Below, one piece after another: positions 17,919 through 25,738 of a DNA stretch of 64,000 nt. This stretch comes from a virus: the IMG/VR virus record IMGVR_UViG_3300009414_000001, positions 1 through 64,000 of that record; one strand, given 5' to 3'. The position numbers and the translations under genes were made by a program. Positions within the stretch are counted from its first letter, which is position 1; each line of letters starts with the position of its first letter. The notes below the pieces were generated by a model that saw only the letters and a list, made by a program, of their open reading frames with translations, had not been told where the DNA came from and did no database searches.

Positions 17919-18597
17919 AAGTAAAGCCCTCTGGAATGCCAGTATTATCGTGAATGTCAGCAAGGTTTCGAGACTTAATTAAGTCATGGTGCTTTTGTTC
18001 ATGATGTTTAGTTAAGGATGACTTTTGAGCGGAAATGCGTAGCGATACCGCCTCCTTGGCACCCTTTACACTGGCAAACATCGCCTTAAGTACAGGCAAA
18101 TGACTAGGATTGTTACTAACTACAGCGTAAATGACGAGCAATAAGGCTCTGTGACTTGCTTTTATGGACTCCCATTCGAGCTGGAATACTGTTCGGCCTT
18201 TATCGTCGATAACTTCATTAATATTTGACTGGGGGATAGCTAAACTTGCTACACTTTCGCCGTAGACGATAACGCCGCCACTATTCATAGCGCGGTATTG
18301 TTTCATCGCCATATTAACAACGGTAACACCTGACACATCGTCCATGGTGTCCATACTTATCTGGTAAGCACCTCTAACTTTTATCGTTGAAAAACCTTCC
18401 TCGATAAAAACTAAAAAACCTTTTTTGACACGCTCTTTTACTATCTTGGTTATTGGCTCTTTATAGCCAGCAACACCAACAGGAAACGTATCAACTTTAA
18501 CAATACTTAACTGACCAGAGCGCCATGACGCAAGCACACCACAAGGGGAGCCGCCTATGGTAGACACGCAATATATTTTCTTATCGTTGTTTGTCAT
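17908..18597 (-). CDS. First gene of the tail operon, unknown
   Basis: 229 residues. The N-terminus KKIYCVSTIGGSPCGVLASW followed by KGFLVFIEEGFSTI looks like a mixed alpha/beta fold, perhaps RNase-H-like, but catalytic residues cannot be assigned. The C-terminus is helical and basic (SSLTKHHEQKHHDLIKSRN). It opens the late tail operon, just downstream of a C1-type operator and an upstream terminator. Confidence 0.5.
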   Translation of the reverse strand: MTNNDKKIYCVSTIGGSPCGVLASWRSGQLSIVKVDTFPVGVAGYKEPITKIVKERVKKGFLVFIEEGFSTIKVRGAYQISMDTMDDVSGVTVVNMAMKQYRAMNSGGVIVYGESVASLAIPQSNINEVIDDKGRTVFQLEWESIKASHRALLLVIYAVVSNNPSHLPVLKAMFASVKGAKEAVSLRISAQKSSLTKHHEQKHHDLIKSRNLADIHDNTGIPEGFTYVK

Positions 18598-18606
18598 TTT
18601 AAGCCT

Positions 18607-18624
18607 TTGGTTTATTTGTTAGTA
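18607..18624 (-). promoter_or_regulatory. C1-type operator, tail operon
   Basis: Minus strand TACTAACAAATAAACCAA, then AAGG ribosome site and the ATG of 17908-18597. It lies just after a terminator, so it marks the head of a new unit covering the tail genes. Confidence 0.65.
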
Positions 18625-18644
18625 CAATGATAATTCAAAGGCAA

Positions 18645-18677
18645 AAAAAAACCTAACGAGAAAAATCAAGTTAGGCT
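18645..18677 (-). terminator. Terminator after ref
   Basis: On the minus strand AGCCTAAC and GTTAGGT arms enclose a 12-base loop and are followed by a run of eight or more T. It separates the ref unit from the tail operon. Confidence 0.75.
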
Positions 18678-18728
18678 AAAGTTTCATGAGACTTCAACAG
18701 CCGTCCAAACTGCTTATGATTTATACTA

Positions 18729-18746
18729 CTAGCTTATTTGTTAGTA
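18729..18746 (-). promoter_or_regulatory. C1-type element at the ref stop codon
   Basis: Minus strand TACTAACAAATAAGCTAG; the TAA stop of ref lies inside it. A second copy follows 105 bp downstream (18607-18624), so the two could cooperate at the tail promoter. Confidence 0.55.
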
Positions 18747-19390
18747 TGCAACAGGTTAGAGTAAACTGGCTTGTAATCGATAAGTTTCCAAAGCTGCATT
18801 ATCAACTCTTCTTGAGTGCCGTTAACTTTCTCCCACAAAGCCTTGCCGCCTTCCGCCCCTTTAGCATGGATAGGAAACACATCGGGATAGAGGGCTTGCA
18901 TTTCTTTGGTCATCGGCGTGTCATGATGCCACTGGCACAGCCCTAGACAGTGTTCATGCGCATACGGCTTCGTTCTACCATCGCAATGATGCACTGAAAC
19001 ATAACTACCCTCACCAGCTGTCGTTATCCCAGCGTTAATACAAGCAATACAGCCCACAGCAGCCATTTTATTATGTAGCGCTTTTTCACTGCTACTTACC
19101 GACTTGCCAGCCAATCCTTTTGATTTGATCGGCTTCCTCGTTACGATTTTAGTGAAGCTTTTTTTATTTTTAGCTATTTTCTTATCAAATGCTATTTTAG
19201 CTTTTTCCTTTTGCTTGGCTTTATATTCTGGCGTTTGCTGCTTAGCTCTGGTCTTTTCTTGTGATGCAATCGCTTTAGCTCTGGCCTTTTCCCTTTGCTC
19301 TGGTGAATTTGCCTTATCTATAGCGCGCTGCCTTGCTCGCTTTTGAGTTGCAAGCGCCTGCTCTCGTTTTTCCTTTTCACTTTTTGCCAT
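18734..19390 (-). CDS. ref: Ref-type RecA-dependent nuclease
   Basis: 218 residues. The first 95 are a Lys/Arg/Glu/Ala-rich basic segment. The nuclease core reads MAAVGCIACINAG (about 110-122), VSVHHCDGRTKPYAHEHCLGLC (about 132-153) and QWHHDTPM: the CxxC, HH-x-DGRTKP and LC-x-x-H-H pattern of P1 Ref (recombination enhancement function), an HNH-like enzyme that cuts in RecA-bound D-loops. P1 Ref is about 186 residues; this copy has a longer basic tail. In P1 ref is C1-controlled, and a C1-type operator lies upstream here too (19461-19478). Confidence 0.85.
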   Translation of the reverse strand: MAKSEKEKREQALATQKRARQRAIDKANSPEQREKARAKAIASQEKTRAKQQTPEYKAKQKEKAKIAFDKKIAKNKKSFTKIVTRKPIKSKGLAGKSVSSSEKALHNKMAAVGCIACINAGITTAGEGSYVSVHHCDGRTKPYAHEHCLGLCQWHHDTPMTKEMQALYPDVFPIHAKGAEGGKALWEKVNGTQEELIMQLWKLIDYKPVYSNLLHTNK

Positions 19391-19460
19391 GACACACCTT
19401 TGTATGTTACTTGTAAGTTAAATGTAATTCATTTAGCTGTATTGATTGTGTATAACTCTG

Positions 19461-19478
19461 TTAGTTTATTTGTTAGTA
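19461..19478 (-). promoter_or_regulatory. C1-type operator upstream of ref
   Basis: Minus strand TACTAACAAATAAACTAA, an exact match to the lysis-cassette copy, about 70 bp upstream of the ref start. Confidence 0.7.
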
Positions 19479-19503
19479 CGTGACTAGCGAGCAAAAAACA
19501 GCG

Positions 19504-19740
19504 CTAACTGTTTTTAGAAGATGCCGCAGCAACAAAGGCGTAGCACGTATCAGAATGCGCCTCAAGGCGCTTAACTTTCTGACTGATAGTCGTTGTTGAT
19601 AAGTTATATTTCCTCTCGACAGCGTAGCTCGTATAACCATTAAGAAGAACATCCCTCAAGGCTGGCCTATGCAGCTCTTTAACATTTAGCTGTTCGAAGG
19701 CAACGAGCAATTGCGCCTCATTAAATTTTACGGACATCAT
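19504..19740 (-). CDS. KorA/TrfB-like HTH regulator
   Basis: 78 residues. ARDVLLNGYTSYAVERKYNLSTTTISQKVKRLE-type sequence (about 26-58) forms a helix-turn-helix like that of plasmid TrfB/KorA repressors (alanine-rich helix, then SxxTISQKVKRL recognition helix). KorA proteins repress plasmid replication and transfer promoters. Upstream, TTGCAAGTATATTATCACC and TTATATT on the minus strand give plausible promoter boxes. The target sites are not known. Confidence 0.6.
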   Translation of the reverse strand: MMSVKFNEAQLLVAFEQLNVKELHRPALRDVLLNGYTSYAVERKYNLSTTTISQKVKRLEAHSDTCYAFVAAASSKNS

Positions 19741-19856
19741 TACCCTTATATATTTCTAATAGATTAGACCAATATAATACAGGTGATAATATACTTGCAA
19801 GTAAAATTACTCCTGTGTTTTGTGGTACTTGTTATTTCACGGATAATGGCAATTAG

Positions 19857-19888
19857 AAAAGCCAGCTACAATAGAGTATCTGGCTTTT
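19857..19888. terminator. Bidirectional hairpin
   Basis: AAAAGCCAG and CTGGCTTTT arms around a 14-base loop, with T-runs on both sides. Ends the 19916-20182 unit on the minus strand. The remaining bases of the 19741-19915 gap hold the promoter of the KorA-like gene. Confidence 0.75.
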
Positions 19889-19915
19889 TTATGTTTTCTA
19901 CTTGCTGTTTATGGT

Positions 19916-20182
19916 CTATATATCTTTTTTGAGAGTAGGAGCGTTCAGCTTTTTACTTTTTTCCTTATGCTTTATCGCTTCATTGTGTAGATATTTATTT
20001 GCTCTACCTCTAAAATCTGGTTTGTTATCTCTGTAGATGTTTTCGTATTTATCTGATACTTGCTCTTTTAACTCATCAGGAATAAAAAACATGCGGTCTA
20101 ATACGAACTGTTTATCGCTGTCGCCCCTTTTATTAAAATACCATAAGGGATATTCTTTTTTGATTGGAAAGAGGCTACCCAT
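19916..20182 (-). CDS. Small hypothetical protein
   Basis: 88 residues, charged, opening MGSLFPIKKEYPLWYFNKRG with a basic C-terminus (NEAIKHKEKSKKLN). Not recognised. A C1-type element lies just upstream and a strong terminator downstream. Confidence 0.5.
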   Translation of the reverse strand: MGSLFPIKKEYPLWYFNKRGDSDKQFVLDRMFFIPDELKEQVSDKYENIYRDNKPDFRGRANKYLHNEAIKHKEKSKKLNAPTLKKDI

Positions 20183-20194
20183 TAGTTTTAATTC

Positions 20195-20213
20195 CTAGTT
20201 ATTTTGTTAGTTC
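20195..20213 (-). promoter_or_regulatory. C1-type element, variant
   Basis: Minus strand GAACTAACAAAATAACTAG has one extra A relative to the consensus. It overlaps the stop codon of the upstream gene and lies about 15 bp before the 19916-20182 gene. Confidence 0.5.
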
Positions 20214-20738
20214 ATTGGTTGACTTTGAAAAAGCTGGCGGAACATATTCAGCCCACCCAAGAAGCTTGTAGCTTTCATTAAAAGTTATTAACTCGTAGTA
20301 GTTGTCGAATTCATAATGAGACTGACAAGTCACCCAGCCAACAGAATTAACATACTCACCATCTGTATTCACTAGTGCATCATCGCCATACAAATCTTCA
20401 TCCCCATTTTTATATGGTCGGTTTTGGTACTGAGCTAAAAAGGTCATTACTTTTGGCTTGTCGAATTTAGGACTGTTAACCTCGACAGCAACCCAAAACT
20501 CTTTCTCGGCACCAACATTAACAACGGGCGTAGTTTCTGGTTCTTTCCAGTCAATATAGCCAGTATAATTCAATGCTAAATTTGTCTTAGAATACGTATT
20601 AACAAACCAACTAAAAACACCATCAGGATTATCGTTCTCGTCAGACAATTCCGTTATAAGCGTATCACCAACAAAGATAGAAACTAGCCCTTCATCTTCA
20701 CAGTATTTATACCTAAGTACATTTGTTTTCTCAGACAT
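20199..20738 (-). CDS. Accessory protein, unknown
   Basis: 179 residues, acidic. The C-terminal VGWVTCQSHYEFDNYYELITFNESYKLLGWAEYVPP pattern (W-x-x-C...LLGWAEY) is seen in phage accessory proteins of unknown function. No catalytic residues are recognised. Confidence 0.5.
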   Translation of the reverse strand: MSEKTNVLRYKYCEDEGLVSIFVGDTLITELSDENDNPDGVFSWFVNTYSKTNLALNYTGYIDWKEPETTPVVNVGAEKEFWVAVEVNSPKFDKPKVMTFLAQYQNRPYKNGDEDLYGDDALVNTDGEYVNSVGWVTCQSHYEFDNYYELITFNESYKLLGWAEYVPPAFSKSTNELTK

Positions 20739-20750
20739 TTTATTTTCCTT

Positions 20751-21002
20751 TTATTGTTTTTTAACATTTCTCTCGGTATACCAAGACTCTGCCATCTCTT
20801 TTTTTCTGATATCTGCGCACTTAGGGCAACCAGTGCCCGTCATATGCTTACCAGCCTGTTGCTGATACTTATGCCCTTTCGAGCAGGCGAGCTTTATCTT
20901 TGATTTGGAGTTAACGTACACAACCCTACTGTAGTCATAATCATCACCGTAACGCTCGATTGCTCTGGCTATAAACTCATCAGTAGTTAAGGTTTTAGGC
21001 AC
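20751..21002 (-). CDS. DUF723-like zinc-ribbon protein
   Basis: 83 residues. TTDEFIARAIERYGDDYDYSRVVYVNSKSKIKLACSKGH followed by GTGCPKC matches the DUF723 repeat unit found as a DNA-contact module in homing endonucleases and as free small phage proteins. Cys/His residues (ACSKGH, CPKC) probably bind one zinc. No nuclease domain is attached. Confidence 0.65.
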   Translation of the reverse strand: MPKTLTTDEFIARAIERYGDDYDYSRVVYVNSKSKIKLACSKGHKYQQQAGKHMTGTGCPKCADIRKKEMAESWYTERNVKKQ

Positions 21003-21426
21003 GATTACAATCCTTTAAAGAAACCAACGGCAAGCCGTGAATATAACTACAGTCGAACTGACCTTTAAATACACTGCCACAACCTTCGGGAAGTGGAAGT
21101 TTGCAGCTATTACATGTTCCGATAGCCTTCTGATCGTGCTTTATCCTATCGCCATCAACTCTCATTAAGGTCATTAGGTACTCTGTAGTGCAATCATACC
21201 CTCTGGCAGTTGCTTGCTCTTGGAGCTGCTTGCTTTCCGTGTCACTAATACCTTTTCCGCCAGCAGATAAAGAATTCTTAGTTAAGGGATCGCTGACTAC
21301 TGGCTCCTGCCCATTTTGTTCAGCGAGCGCTTTCTCTTTGGCTTTTTCGCGCTGCTTTCGCTTGCGCAATTTGCCTTGTTCGCGTATCTTCGCCTTCTGC
21401 TCTTCGGTTTTTTCTTTTTTAGCCAT
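20995..21426 (-). CDS. Basic coiled-coil protein with C-terminal Cys motif
   Basis: 143 residues. Residues 1-40 are Lys/Glu/Arg-rich (KAKIREQGKLRKRKQREKAKEK), like the basic leader of Ref. The C-terminus has TCNSCKLPLPEGCG and FDCSYIHG, possibly zinc binding. Overlaps the DUF723 gene by 8 bp. A pair of GTGACNGTCAC palindromes lies upstream, so it is probably regulated separately from the upstream genes. Function unknown. Confidence 0.5.
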   Translation of the reverse strand: MAKKEKTEEQKAKIREQGKLRKRKQREKAKEKALAEQNGQEPVVSDPLTKNSLSAGGKGISDTESKQLQEQATARGYDCTTEYLMTLMRVDGDRIKHDQKAIGTCNSCKLPLPEGCGSVFKGQFDCSYIHGLPLVSLKDCNRA

Positions 21427-21445
21427 AATTTATTACTTTCTTGTT

Positions 21446-21491
21446 GCGTGACGGTCACGCGAATTGATTTGATTTAACCGTGACAGTCACA
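21446..21491. promoter_or_regulatory. Paired GTGACNGTCAC operator
   Basis: Two palindromes, GCGTGACGGTCACGC (21446-21460) and CGTGACAGTCAC (21479-21490), with centres 32 bp apart, about three helical turns. The same pair arrangement recurs at 45845-45887. A dimeric repressor binding cooperatively is the natural reading. Confidence 0.7.
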
Positions 21492-22196
21492 CTAATCGGT
21501 CGTCGTTACTTTTACTGAGGTCGAAAATACATGGGGTTCATTGCAGAATTCATCAACAGACTTATTCAACTTATCGTACTGTTGAATCCCCCATACAACC
21601 GCATAACAGCACCATAAGTAGCGACTTGAAAAAGTTTCGCTATCCATCCACTCCCAGCAATCAATAAAATCTAACTTATTGATGACCCCTGAATTAAAAC
21701 TATCGATAGATGAAATATACCTGTATTCGTCCATATCTTTGTATTTGAAATGATCTTTTACTTCGGCGCGAAATGCTGCCTCAAAGTCATTTTCTGTAGA
21801 GTACTCACTCCCTTGGTAATCCTCAAAATACCCCTCTATCTCATCACAAATAGTGTCAACCCTACTCTCTATGGACTTCATAACAAGGCTAGAGTCAAAC
21901 GTTTTTAAGCCACCATTCCTAGAGGTGGACTGCACCTTTTCCGACCAATAATAAGCATTAATAATTAATTCTTCATTACGAAAAAATCTAAACATATCCT
22001 CAACACGACTAAAAACATAAGTGCCCATATCGCCAGAAAAAACCAAATGATGCGGATAGGTAACTAAGCTAAACTTTTGATTGGATGAGCCGTTATTAGA
22101 AAACTCAAGATGTCGATAAACACCATTATCTTGATGTACGGTCATCGTGTGATTGGCTACGTTTTCTAAAAAGCCCTCTTTTGATATTTTACTCAT
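21492..22196 (-). CDS. Conserved phage accessory protein
   Basis: 234 residues. The N-terminal pattern NHTMTVHQDNGVYRHLEF...GSSNQKFSLVTYPHHLVFSGDMGTYVFSRVEDMFRFFR (about 14-92) is a very common but uncharacterised phage/plasmid family. The C-terminus is helical and ends around WCCYAVVWGIQQYDKL. Overlaps the next gene by one base. Function unknown; the family is usually in early/accessory regions. Confidence 0.6.
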   Translation of the reverse strand: MSKISKEGFLENVANHTMTVHQDNGVYRHLEFSNNGSSNQKFSLVTYPHHLVFSGDMGTYVFSRVEDMFRFFRNEELIINAYYWSEKVQSTSRNGGLKTFDSSLVMKSIESRVDTICDEIEGYFEDYQGSEYSTENDFEAAFRAEVKDHFKYKDMDEYRYISSIDSFNSGVINKLDFIDCWEWMDSETFSSRYLWCCYAVVWGIQQYDKLNKSVDEFCNEPHVFSTSVKVTTTD

Positions 22197-22852
22197 TAGT
22201 AACTACTCCCTGCACACGTTAAAGCTGCCCACTCTTCACAGCTAGTATTGTTACAACCATCAAAATCATAAGGGTTAAACTGCCAAACCATGCGACCACA
22301 GCTAGGACAATTCCAGCGTGTTTTACCTGTTGTTTCCTTTTTCTTGCGCGGTTTTTTGTATTTGATGCCTGCGCCCGTAATCATTTTTCGAGTATTAACT
22401 TGCTGACGATGAATAACAGGACGACAAATAGTATCAAGGTATGATTTAGGCAGGATTATGTCTTTGGTGCCTGAAAACTCTCTCATAGCCTCGTCATAGG
22501 TAAATATTTCAGCTTCATCATAGTTAAACGTATCACTACGGCCTTTAACAAAGGCGATATCATTACCGTTCCATTTACGCGCTACTTGAACAACGTACTT
22601 GTCATTCAAATCTTTTGCTTCTGGCTCTTTGATGTGTTGATGATCAACCGACTTAATAGCCACCCTGTCCACTTCATCAACAAATAAAGGCAATGAATTA
22701 ATATCGTGCCCTAGCGCTTTTTGAGCCTCTTCCAATGTGAATTTATGGGCTTTAGTGAGATCAGTGCCGTACCCCTTCCCATTTATGCAGTGAAACATAA
22801 TCACATCGCCAGTATCACCATGGCGACTTGTTAAATAAAATAATTTTTCCAT
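22196..22852 (-). CDS. Accessory protein with C-terminal zinc ribbon
   Basis: 218 residues. The N-terminal half opens LFYLTSRHGDTGDVIMFHC. The C-terminus has WNCPSCGRMVWQFNPYDFDGCNNTSC (about 180-205), a four-Cys zinc ribbon, after a basic patch (KYKKPRKKKETTGK). Probably nucleic-acid binding; function unknown. Confidence 0.55.
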   Translation of the reverse strand: MEKLFYLTSRHGDTGDVIMFHCINGKGYGTDLTKAHKFTLEEAQKALGHDINSLPLFVDEVDRVAIKSVDHQHIKEPEAKDLNDKYVVQVARKWNGNDIAFVKGRSDTFNYDEAEIFTYDEAMREFSGTKDIILPKSYLDTICRPVIHRQQVNTRKMITGAGIKYKKPRKKKETTGKTRWNCPSCGRMVWQFNPYDFDGCNNTSCEEWAALTCAGSSY

Positions 22853-22861
22853 AATTTACTC

Positions 22862-23128
22862 TTATTTGTTTAAGTAGATATCCTTGAGAAACAACTCACC
22901 CAGCTCAGTTAACACTTTAGCCTCGCTTTTCTTGCCATCTTCGATAAGGCCACCGTTAACAACAATATGATAAGCAGTGTGACCAGCCCAGTAGCCGTCA
23001 CGTAAGTTGCGCAAGGTTTTAGCTATCTGCTCACGCTTTTTTACAACACATTTATTAATAGGATCACCAAAGTTAGTACCTTTAAATAAATTGTTGATGT
23101 ATTCATCAGTGATAGCGAGGTTATTCAT
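22862..23128 (-). CDS. Small conserved phage protein
   Basis: 88 residues from MNNLAITDEYINNLF, a start that overlaps the stop of the AlpA-like gene in operon style. The longer frame to 23200 would run through that gene. The pattern FGDP...KREQIAKTLRNLRDGYWAGHTAYHIVVNGGLI is a recurrent uncharacterised phage family. Confidence 0.6.
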   Translation of the reverse strand: MNNLAITDEYINNLFKGTNFGDPINKCVVKKREQIAKTLRNLRDGYWAGHTAYHIVVNGGLIEDGKKSEAKVLTELGELFLKDIYLNK

Positions 23129-23387
23129 TTTTAGAGCCTCCATCCACCCAAGCCTCAAAACTACTAAGCAACCAGTAAGATTTATCGCCAGCAACAGCAT
23201 CAGGAGCAGGAAAAACCCCTTTTCTAAGCCACCGATAAAGAGTGACGCTACTTATGCCTAATAACCTCTGTAGCTCAGATCTTTTTATTAAGCGACCACC
23301 TTTGTTTTTTTTGTGTGTGTTAGCTAGCTGCAATTCAAGCTCGGCAATTTTCGCTTTCTCCTTGTTATCTCTATTCATGCTTATCAC
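23121..23387 (-). CDS. AlpA-like HTH regulator/excisionase
   Basis: 88 residues. A short charged helix precedes GGRLIKRSELQRLLGISSVTLYRWLRKGVFPAPDAV (about 30-65), the MerR-like winged-helix of AlpA/excisionase proteins. Such proteins regulate prophage genes or bend DNA in recombination; two tyrosine recombinases are encoded in this phage. Confidence 0.7.
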   Translation of the reverse strand: MISMNRDNKEKAKIAELELQLANTHKKNKGGRLIKRSELQRLLGISSVTLYRWLRKGVFPAPDAVAGDKSYWLLSSFEAWVDGGSKNE

Positions 23388-23670
23388 TCAAAAAATCGAT
23401 TGTTAGGCGCTCTGACATATCATCAAAATCAGACTCTTTATCACTAGATACACAGTTAAAAATGCCTATGTTTTGCCCCACCTTATCCGCCAGCGAAATA
23501 AGCTCATCTTTATCAAATAAACCGCTCAAGTAGTTATCATCTGTTTTCTTGATTATTTGATGTAGGAACGAAGAAAGCTCGTTATAGTCTTCTGTCATAC
23601 CGCTACGAAGACCGTTAATGCTGATCCTCATTGTGCCGCTTGGTGGCTTTTGACTAGTGCTATCGCTCAT
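23371..23670 (-). CDS. Small acidic hypothetical protein
   Basis: 99 residues, acidic, with no recognised motif. It overlaps the AlpA-like gene by 17 bp and follows the 23677-23961 gene closely. Confidence 0.45.
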   Translation of the reverse strand: MSDSTSQKPPSGTMRISINGLRSGMTEDYNELSSFLHQIIKKTDDNYLSGLFDKDELISLADKVGQNIGIFNCVSSDKESDFDDMSERLTIDFLSDKHE

Positions 23671-23676
23671 TTTAAT

Positions 23677-23961
23677 TTACCCCGTTAGTTTATTTGTTAG
23701 TTTTCTATTGCTGGGAAGTCCTAGCGCTAAGCGCCACAAACTCCCTTTAATCTTGCGGCCTGAAACATCCACTACTTTAACCTTTCTATTTGGCAGTTCA
23801 GTTTCAATCGTTTCATACTTCAAGCCACTTCTGATGTTATAGAGCAAGCCTGACGCCTCTTTGGCGGTAACGCCAAGCTTTTCGCCTAAAGTGGCGGCTG
23901 TAAAGTAGCTACCACTTTCAAGCATTACCTCGGCTGCTTCGCCCGTACTAAAGCTAGCCAT
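23677..23961 (-). CDS. Winged-helix-like phage protein
   Basis: 94 residues. EAAEVMLESGSYFTAATLGEKLGVTAKEASGLLYNIRSG (about 8-46) looks like a winged helix-turn-helix, followed by a strand pair (LPNRKVKVVDVSGRKI). Recurrent uncharacterised phage family; probable DNA-binding regulator. Its 3' end overlaps a C1-type element. Confidence 0.5.
   Translation of the reverse strand: MASFSTGEAAEVMLESGSYFTAATLGEKLGVTAKEASGLLYNIRSGLKYETIETELPNRKVKVVDVSGRKIKGSLWRLALGLPSNRKLTNKLTG
23685..23702 (-). promoter_or_regulatory. C1-type element
   Basis: Minus strand AACTAACAAATAAACTAA within the last codons of 23677-23961 and about 15 bp before the start of 23371-23670. Confidence 0.6.
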
Positions 23962-24359
23962 TACTGATTAGCCTGACGCTGATTCCATTCTGTTTGAGCA
24001 TCCCACTGATTACCACCAGCAATAATATAGCCGCTAATAAACTCAGACTCCTGTTCAGCCAACTGCTCCGCTCTAGCCTCTTCTTCTGTTTGCTGGTAAC
24101 AATCATAAGCCCAAATGTGCTCAGGCGAGGCATCCCACAAGGTTAAATCAACAACACCAGCAGCTTTAACTTTTTCCATTAGAGCATCAGCCTTTTCATA
24201 AGACAATGCTGGCGGCAATGTAAAAGTAATTTGCTCATTGTTATTGTAAATAGCCACAAGCCACTCATTAGCCTCACAAGCTTCGCGTGAAACAGTCAAT
24301 ACAGACACATTGTAGCCAGCAGCCTTAAGATTGAATTTTGTTAGGTCAGTGTTGCTCAT
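23961..24359 (-). CDS. Accessory protein, unknown
   Basis: 132 residues. The N-terminal half looks alpha/beta (YNVSVLTVSREACEANEWLVAIYNNNEQITFTLPPAL) and the C-terminal half helical and Gln/Glu-rich (EEEARAEQLAEQESEF). Not recognised. It starts just after a C1-type operator and heads a run of small genes down to about 22.9 kb. Confidence 0.5.
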   Translation of the reverse strand: MSNTDLTKFNLKAAGYNVSVLTVSREACEANEWLVAIYNNNEQITFTLPPALSYEKADALMEKVKAAGVVDLTLWDASPEHIWAYDCYQQTEEEARAEQLAEQESEFISGYIIAGGNQWDAQTEWNQRQANQ

Positions 24360-24374
24360 GGTTTATTTAATCCT

Positions 24375-24392
24375 TTAGTTAATTTGTTAGTA
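24375..24392 (-). promoter_or_regulatory. C1-type operator
   Basis: Minus strand TACTAACAAATTAACTAA directly preceding AAGG and the ATG of 23961-24359. It lies 3 bp from a TGATTCTGTTAC-type palindrome, so two regulators may meet here. Confidence 0.65.
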
Positions 24393-24395
24393 CGT

Positions 24396-24414
24396 TGATA
24401 TCGTAACAGAATCA
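24396..24414. promoter_or_regulatory. TGATTCTGTTACAGAATCA-type palindrome, variant
   Basis: Plus strand TGATATCGTAACAGAATCA. Diverged copy of the 19-bp palindrome found at 27359, 27538 and 33522. Confidence 0.5.
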
Positions 24415-24460
24415 AATGAGCGTGACAAGAGCGTGACATAACAATTAAATTCAAAGCAAA

Positions 24461-24486
24461 AAAAAGACCCGTTAAGGTCTTTTTTG
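24461..24486. terminator. Hairpin terminator
   Basis: AAAAAGACC and GGTCTTTTT arms around a short loop, with A/T runs on both sides, at the end of the 24513-25864 unit. Confidence 0.8.
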
Positions 24487-24512
24487 GGTTAGCCGTACAT
24501 CCAACAGGGCAA

Positions 24513-24707
24513 CTAAGCAACCCGTAGGTGATCAAGAGAAACACCGCCAGCCTTACCGCTGATTTGAACAACGATTTCACCATGACCAAGTGCCCATGGT
24601 TCAGACCTGACTGTATGCTCGGTAAACACCTCTTTTTCATCTAATAACGGGTAATAGAGTACTTTAGTACCTATAGGAAACTCTGCTCTTGCTCTATCAA
24701 AAATCAT
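24513..24707 (-). CDS. Small hypothetical protein
   Basis: 64 residues, beta-rich (FPIGTKVLYYPLL...GHGEIVVQISGKAGGVSLDHLRV). A KOW/SH3-like barrel is possible. It directly follows a 54-residue membrane protein gene and is closed by the terminator at 24461-24486. Confidence 0.55.
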   Translation of the reverse strand: MIFDRARAEFPIGTKVLYYPLLDEKEVFTEHTVRSEPWALGHGEIVVQISGKAGGVSLDHLRVA

Positions 24708-24872
24708 TTAATATTTACTCCACGGTAAAAGCTCAATCACAACATAATTAAAATCTTTCCACTTTTCCCAGTTAGGCTCTTTACGTGCAACCTCAATAGC
24801 AGCCGTACCAAGCAATGCAGGAATGGTAAAGGGCAGCACAGCCACCCTAACGATAAGTTTAATAATTACCAT
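24708..24872 (-). CDS. Short single-TM protein
   Basis: 54 residues starting MVIIKLIVRVAVLPFTIPAL, one hydrophobic N-terminal segment, then a polar tail ending VIELLPWSKY. It overlaps the upstream exonuclease stop (ATGGTAA) and abuts the downstream start. Both junctions are operon-like, which supports it despite its size. Confidence 0.5.
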   Translation of the reverse strand: MVIIKLIVRVAVLPFTIPALLGTAAIEVARKEPNWEKWKDFNYVVIELLPWSKY

Positions 24873-25456
24873 TTCATGAACACCGTTGAACGATAAGCCT
24901 TAAGCTCTTTTATCGACTCTTGGATATCTGCCAGCGCTTCATGCTTAAACTCTTTACGGCTAGTAATATCTTTCTCAAGTTCAGGTATAAACGCTCTAGC
25001 AGCTAACGCCAGCACACTAATATCTAGCTGACGATAATGAAAGTAATCGTTTAACTCAGGCATTTGGCAAGTAAGAAAATTGCGGTCTAGCTTGATAGAA
25101 TTACCTGAGAATACTGCGCCTGTTTTTTCTTTACGATCATACTTATTGATACCAAGCGCTTTAAGGTGGCTAATAATAACTTGCTCTGCTTCTTTTAGTG
25201 TCAATGCCGAAGCTCTAACCTCATCTAATAAACCACTCTTTGTATGCGCTTTTAAAGCCCATTCATGGCACTTCGCTATCTCGGCCTCGCTTTGATGGAT
25301 TACCAATCTTAACGGCTCACCCACTTGATTTAACTCAAGGTCAGTGACGATAAACGCCAGCTCAAATATAGGATAGTGAAGCATCCCCAATTTATTACCT
25401 TCGATGCGACCATCAAGGCCACCCGTTTCAATATCACCATGTACAAAATATTGCAT
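24866..25456 (-). CDS. DnaQ/oligoribonuclease-like 3'-5' exonuclease
   Basis: 196 residues. Exo I motif HGDIETGGLD (about 7-16), Exo II around GNSIKLDRNFL (about 118-128) and Exo III FKHEALADI (about 173-181) give the DEDDh catalytic set of the oligoribonuclease branch. It would degrade short RNA or act as a proofreading-type exonuclease during phage growth. Length fits Orn (about 180). Overlaps neighbours by one and seven bases. Confidence 0.75.
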   Translation of the reverse strand: MQYFVHGDIETGGLDGRIEGNKLGMLHYPIFELAFIVTDLELNQVGEPLRLVIHQSEAEIAKCHEWALKAHTKSGLLDEVRASALTLKEAEQVIISHLKALGINKYDRKEKTGAVFSGNSIKLDRNFLTCQMPELNDYFHYRQLDISVLALAARAFIPELEKDITSRKEFKHEALADIQESIKELKAYRSTVFMKW

Positions 25457-25722
25457 TATTTAACCTCTTTGTTTTTGTTGTAATCGTTAATAAAATCCTC
25501 GCCCAATCTCTTAACAACCTTTTCTGGTAATATACTTATATCGCCTTTTACCACTGAGTTAGGTGCTTCTATTTTGTGCTCATCGCAACGCTTATATAGA
25601 TCATCACCATAAACAGGGTACTTGTATTCACCGAAGTCATGCGTAACTATATTTCTCGCTACAAAGGTAACTGGCTGACCACAAATATCACAAGTTTCTT
25701 GAGTGTTATTTCCCTTATTCAT
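25456..25722 (-). CDS. Small zinc-binding protein
   Basis: 88 residues. ETCDICGQPV (9-18) and YKRCDEHKI (about 43-51) give a CxxC plus CxxH site, probably one zinc knuckle. Next to the exonuclease gene with a one-base overlap. Function unknown. Confidence 0.5.
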   Translation of the reverse strand: MNKGNNTQETCDICGQPVTFVARNIVTHDFGEYKYPVYGDDLYKRCDEHKIEAPNSVVKGDISILPEKVVKRLGEDFINDYNKNKEVK

Positions 25723-25738
25723 CTTAAAGCCCTATTGT

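Noticed and set aside
24356-24640. 94-residue minus-strand ORF
   Set aside because: It crosses a strong terminator and two operators and overlaps 24513-24707 in another frame; a shadow.
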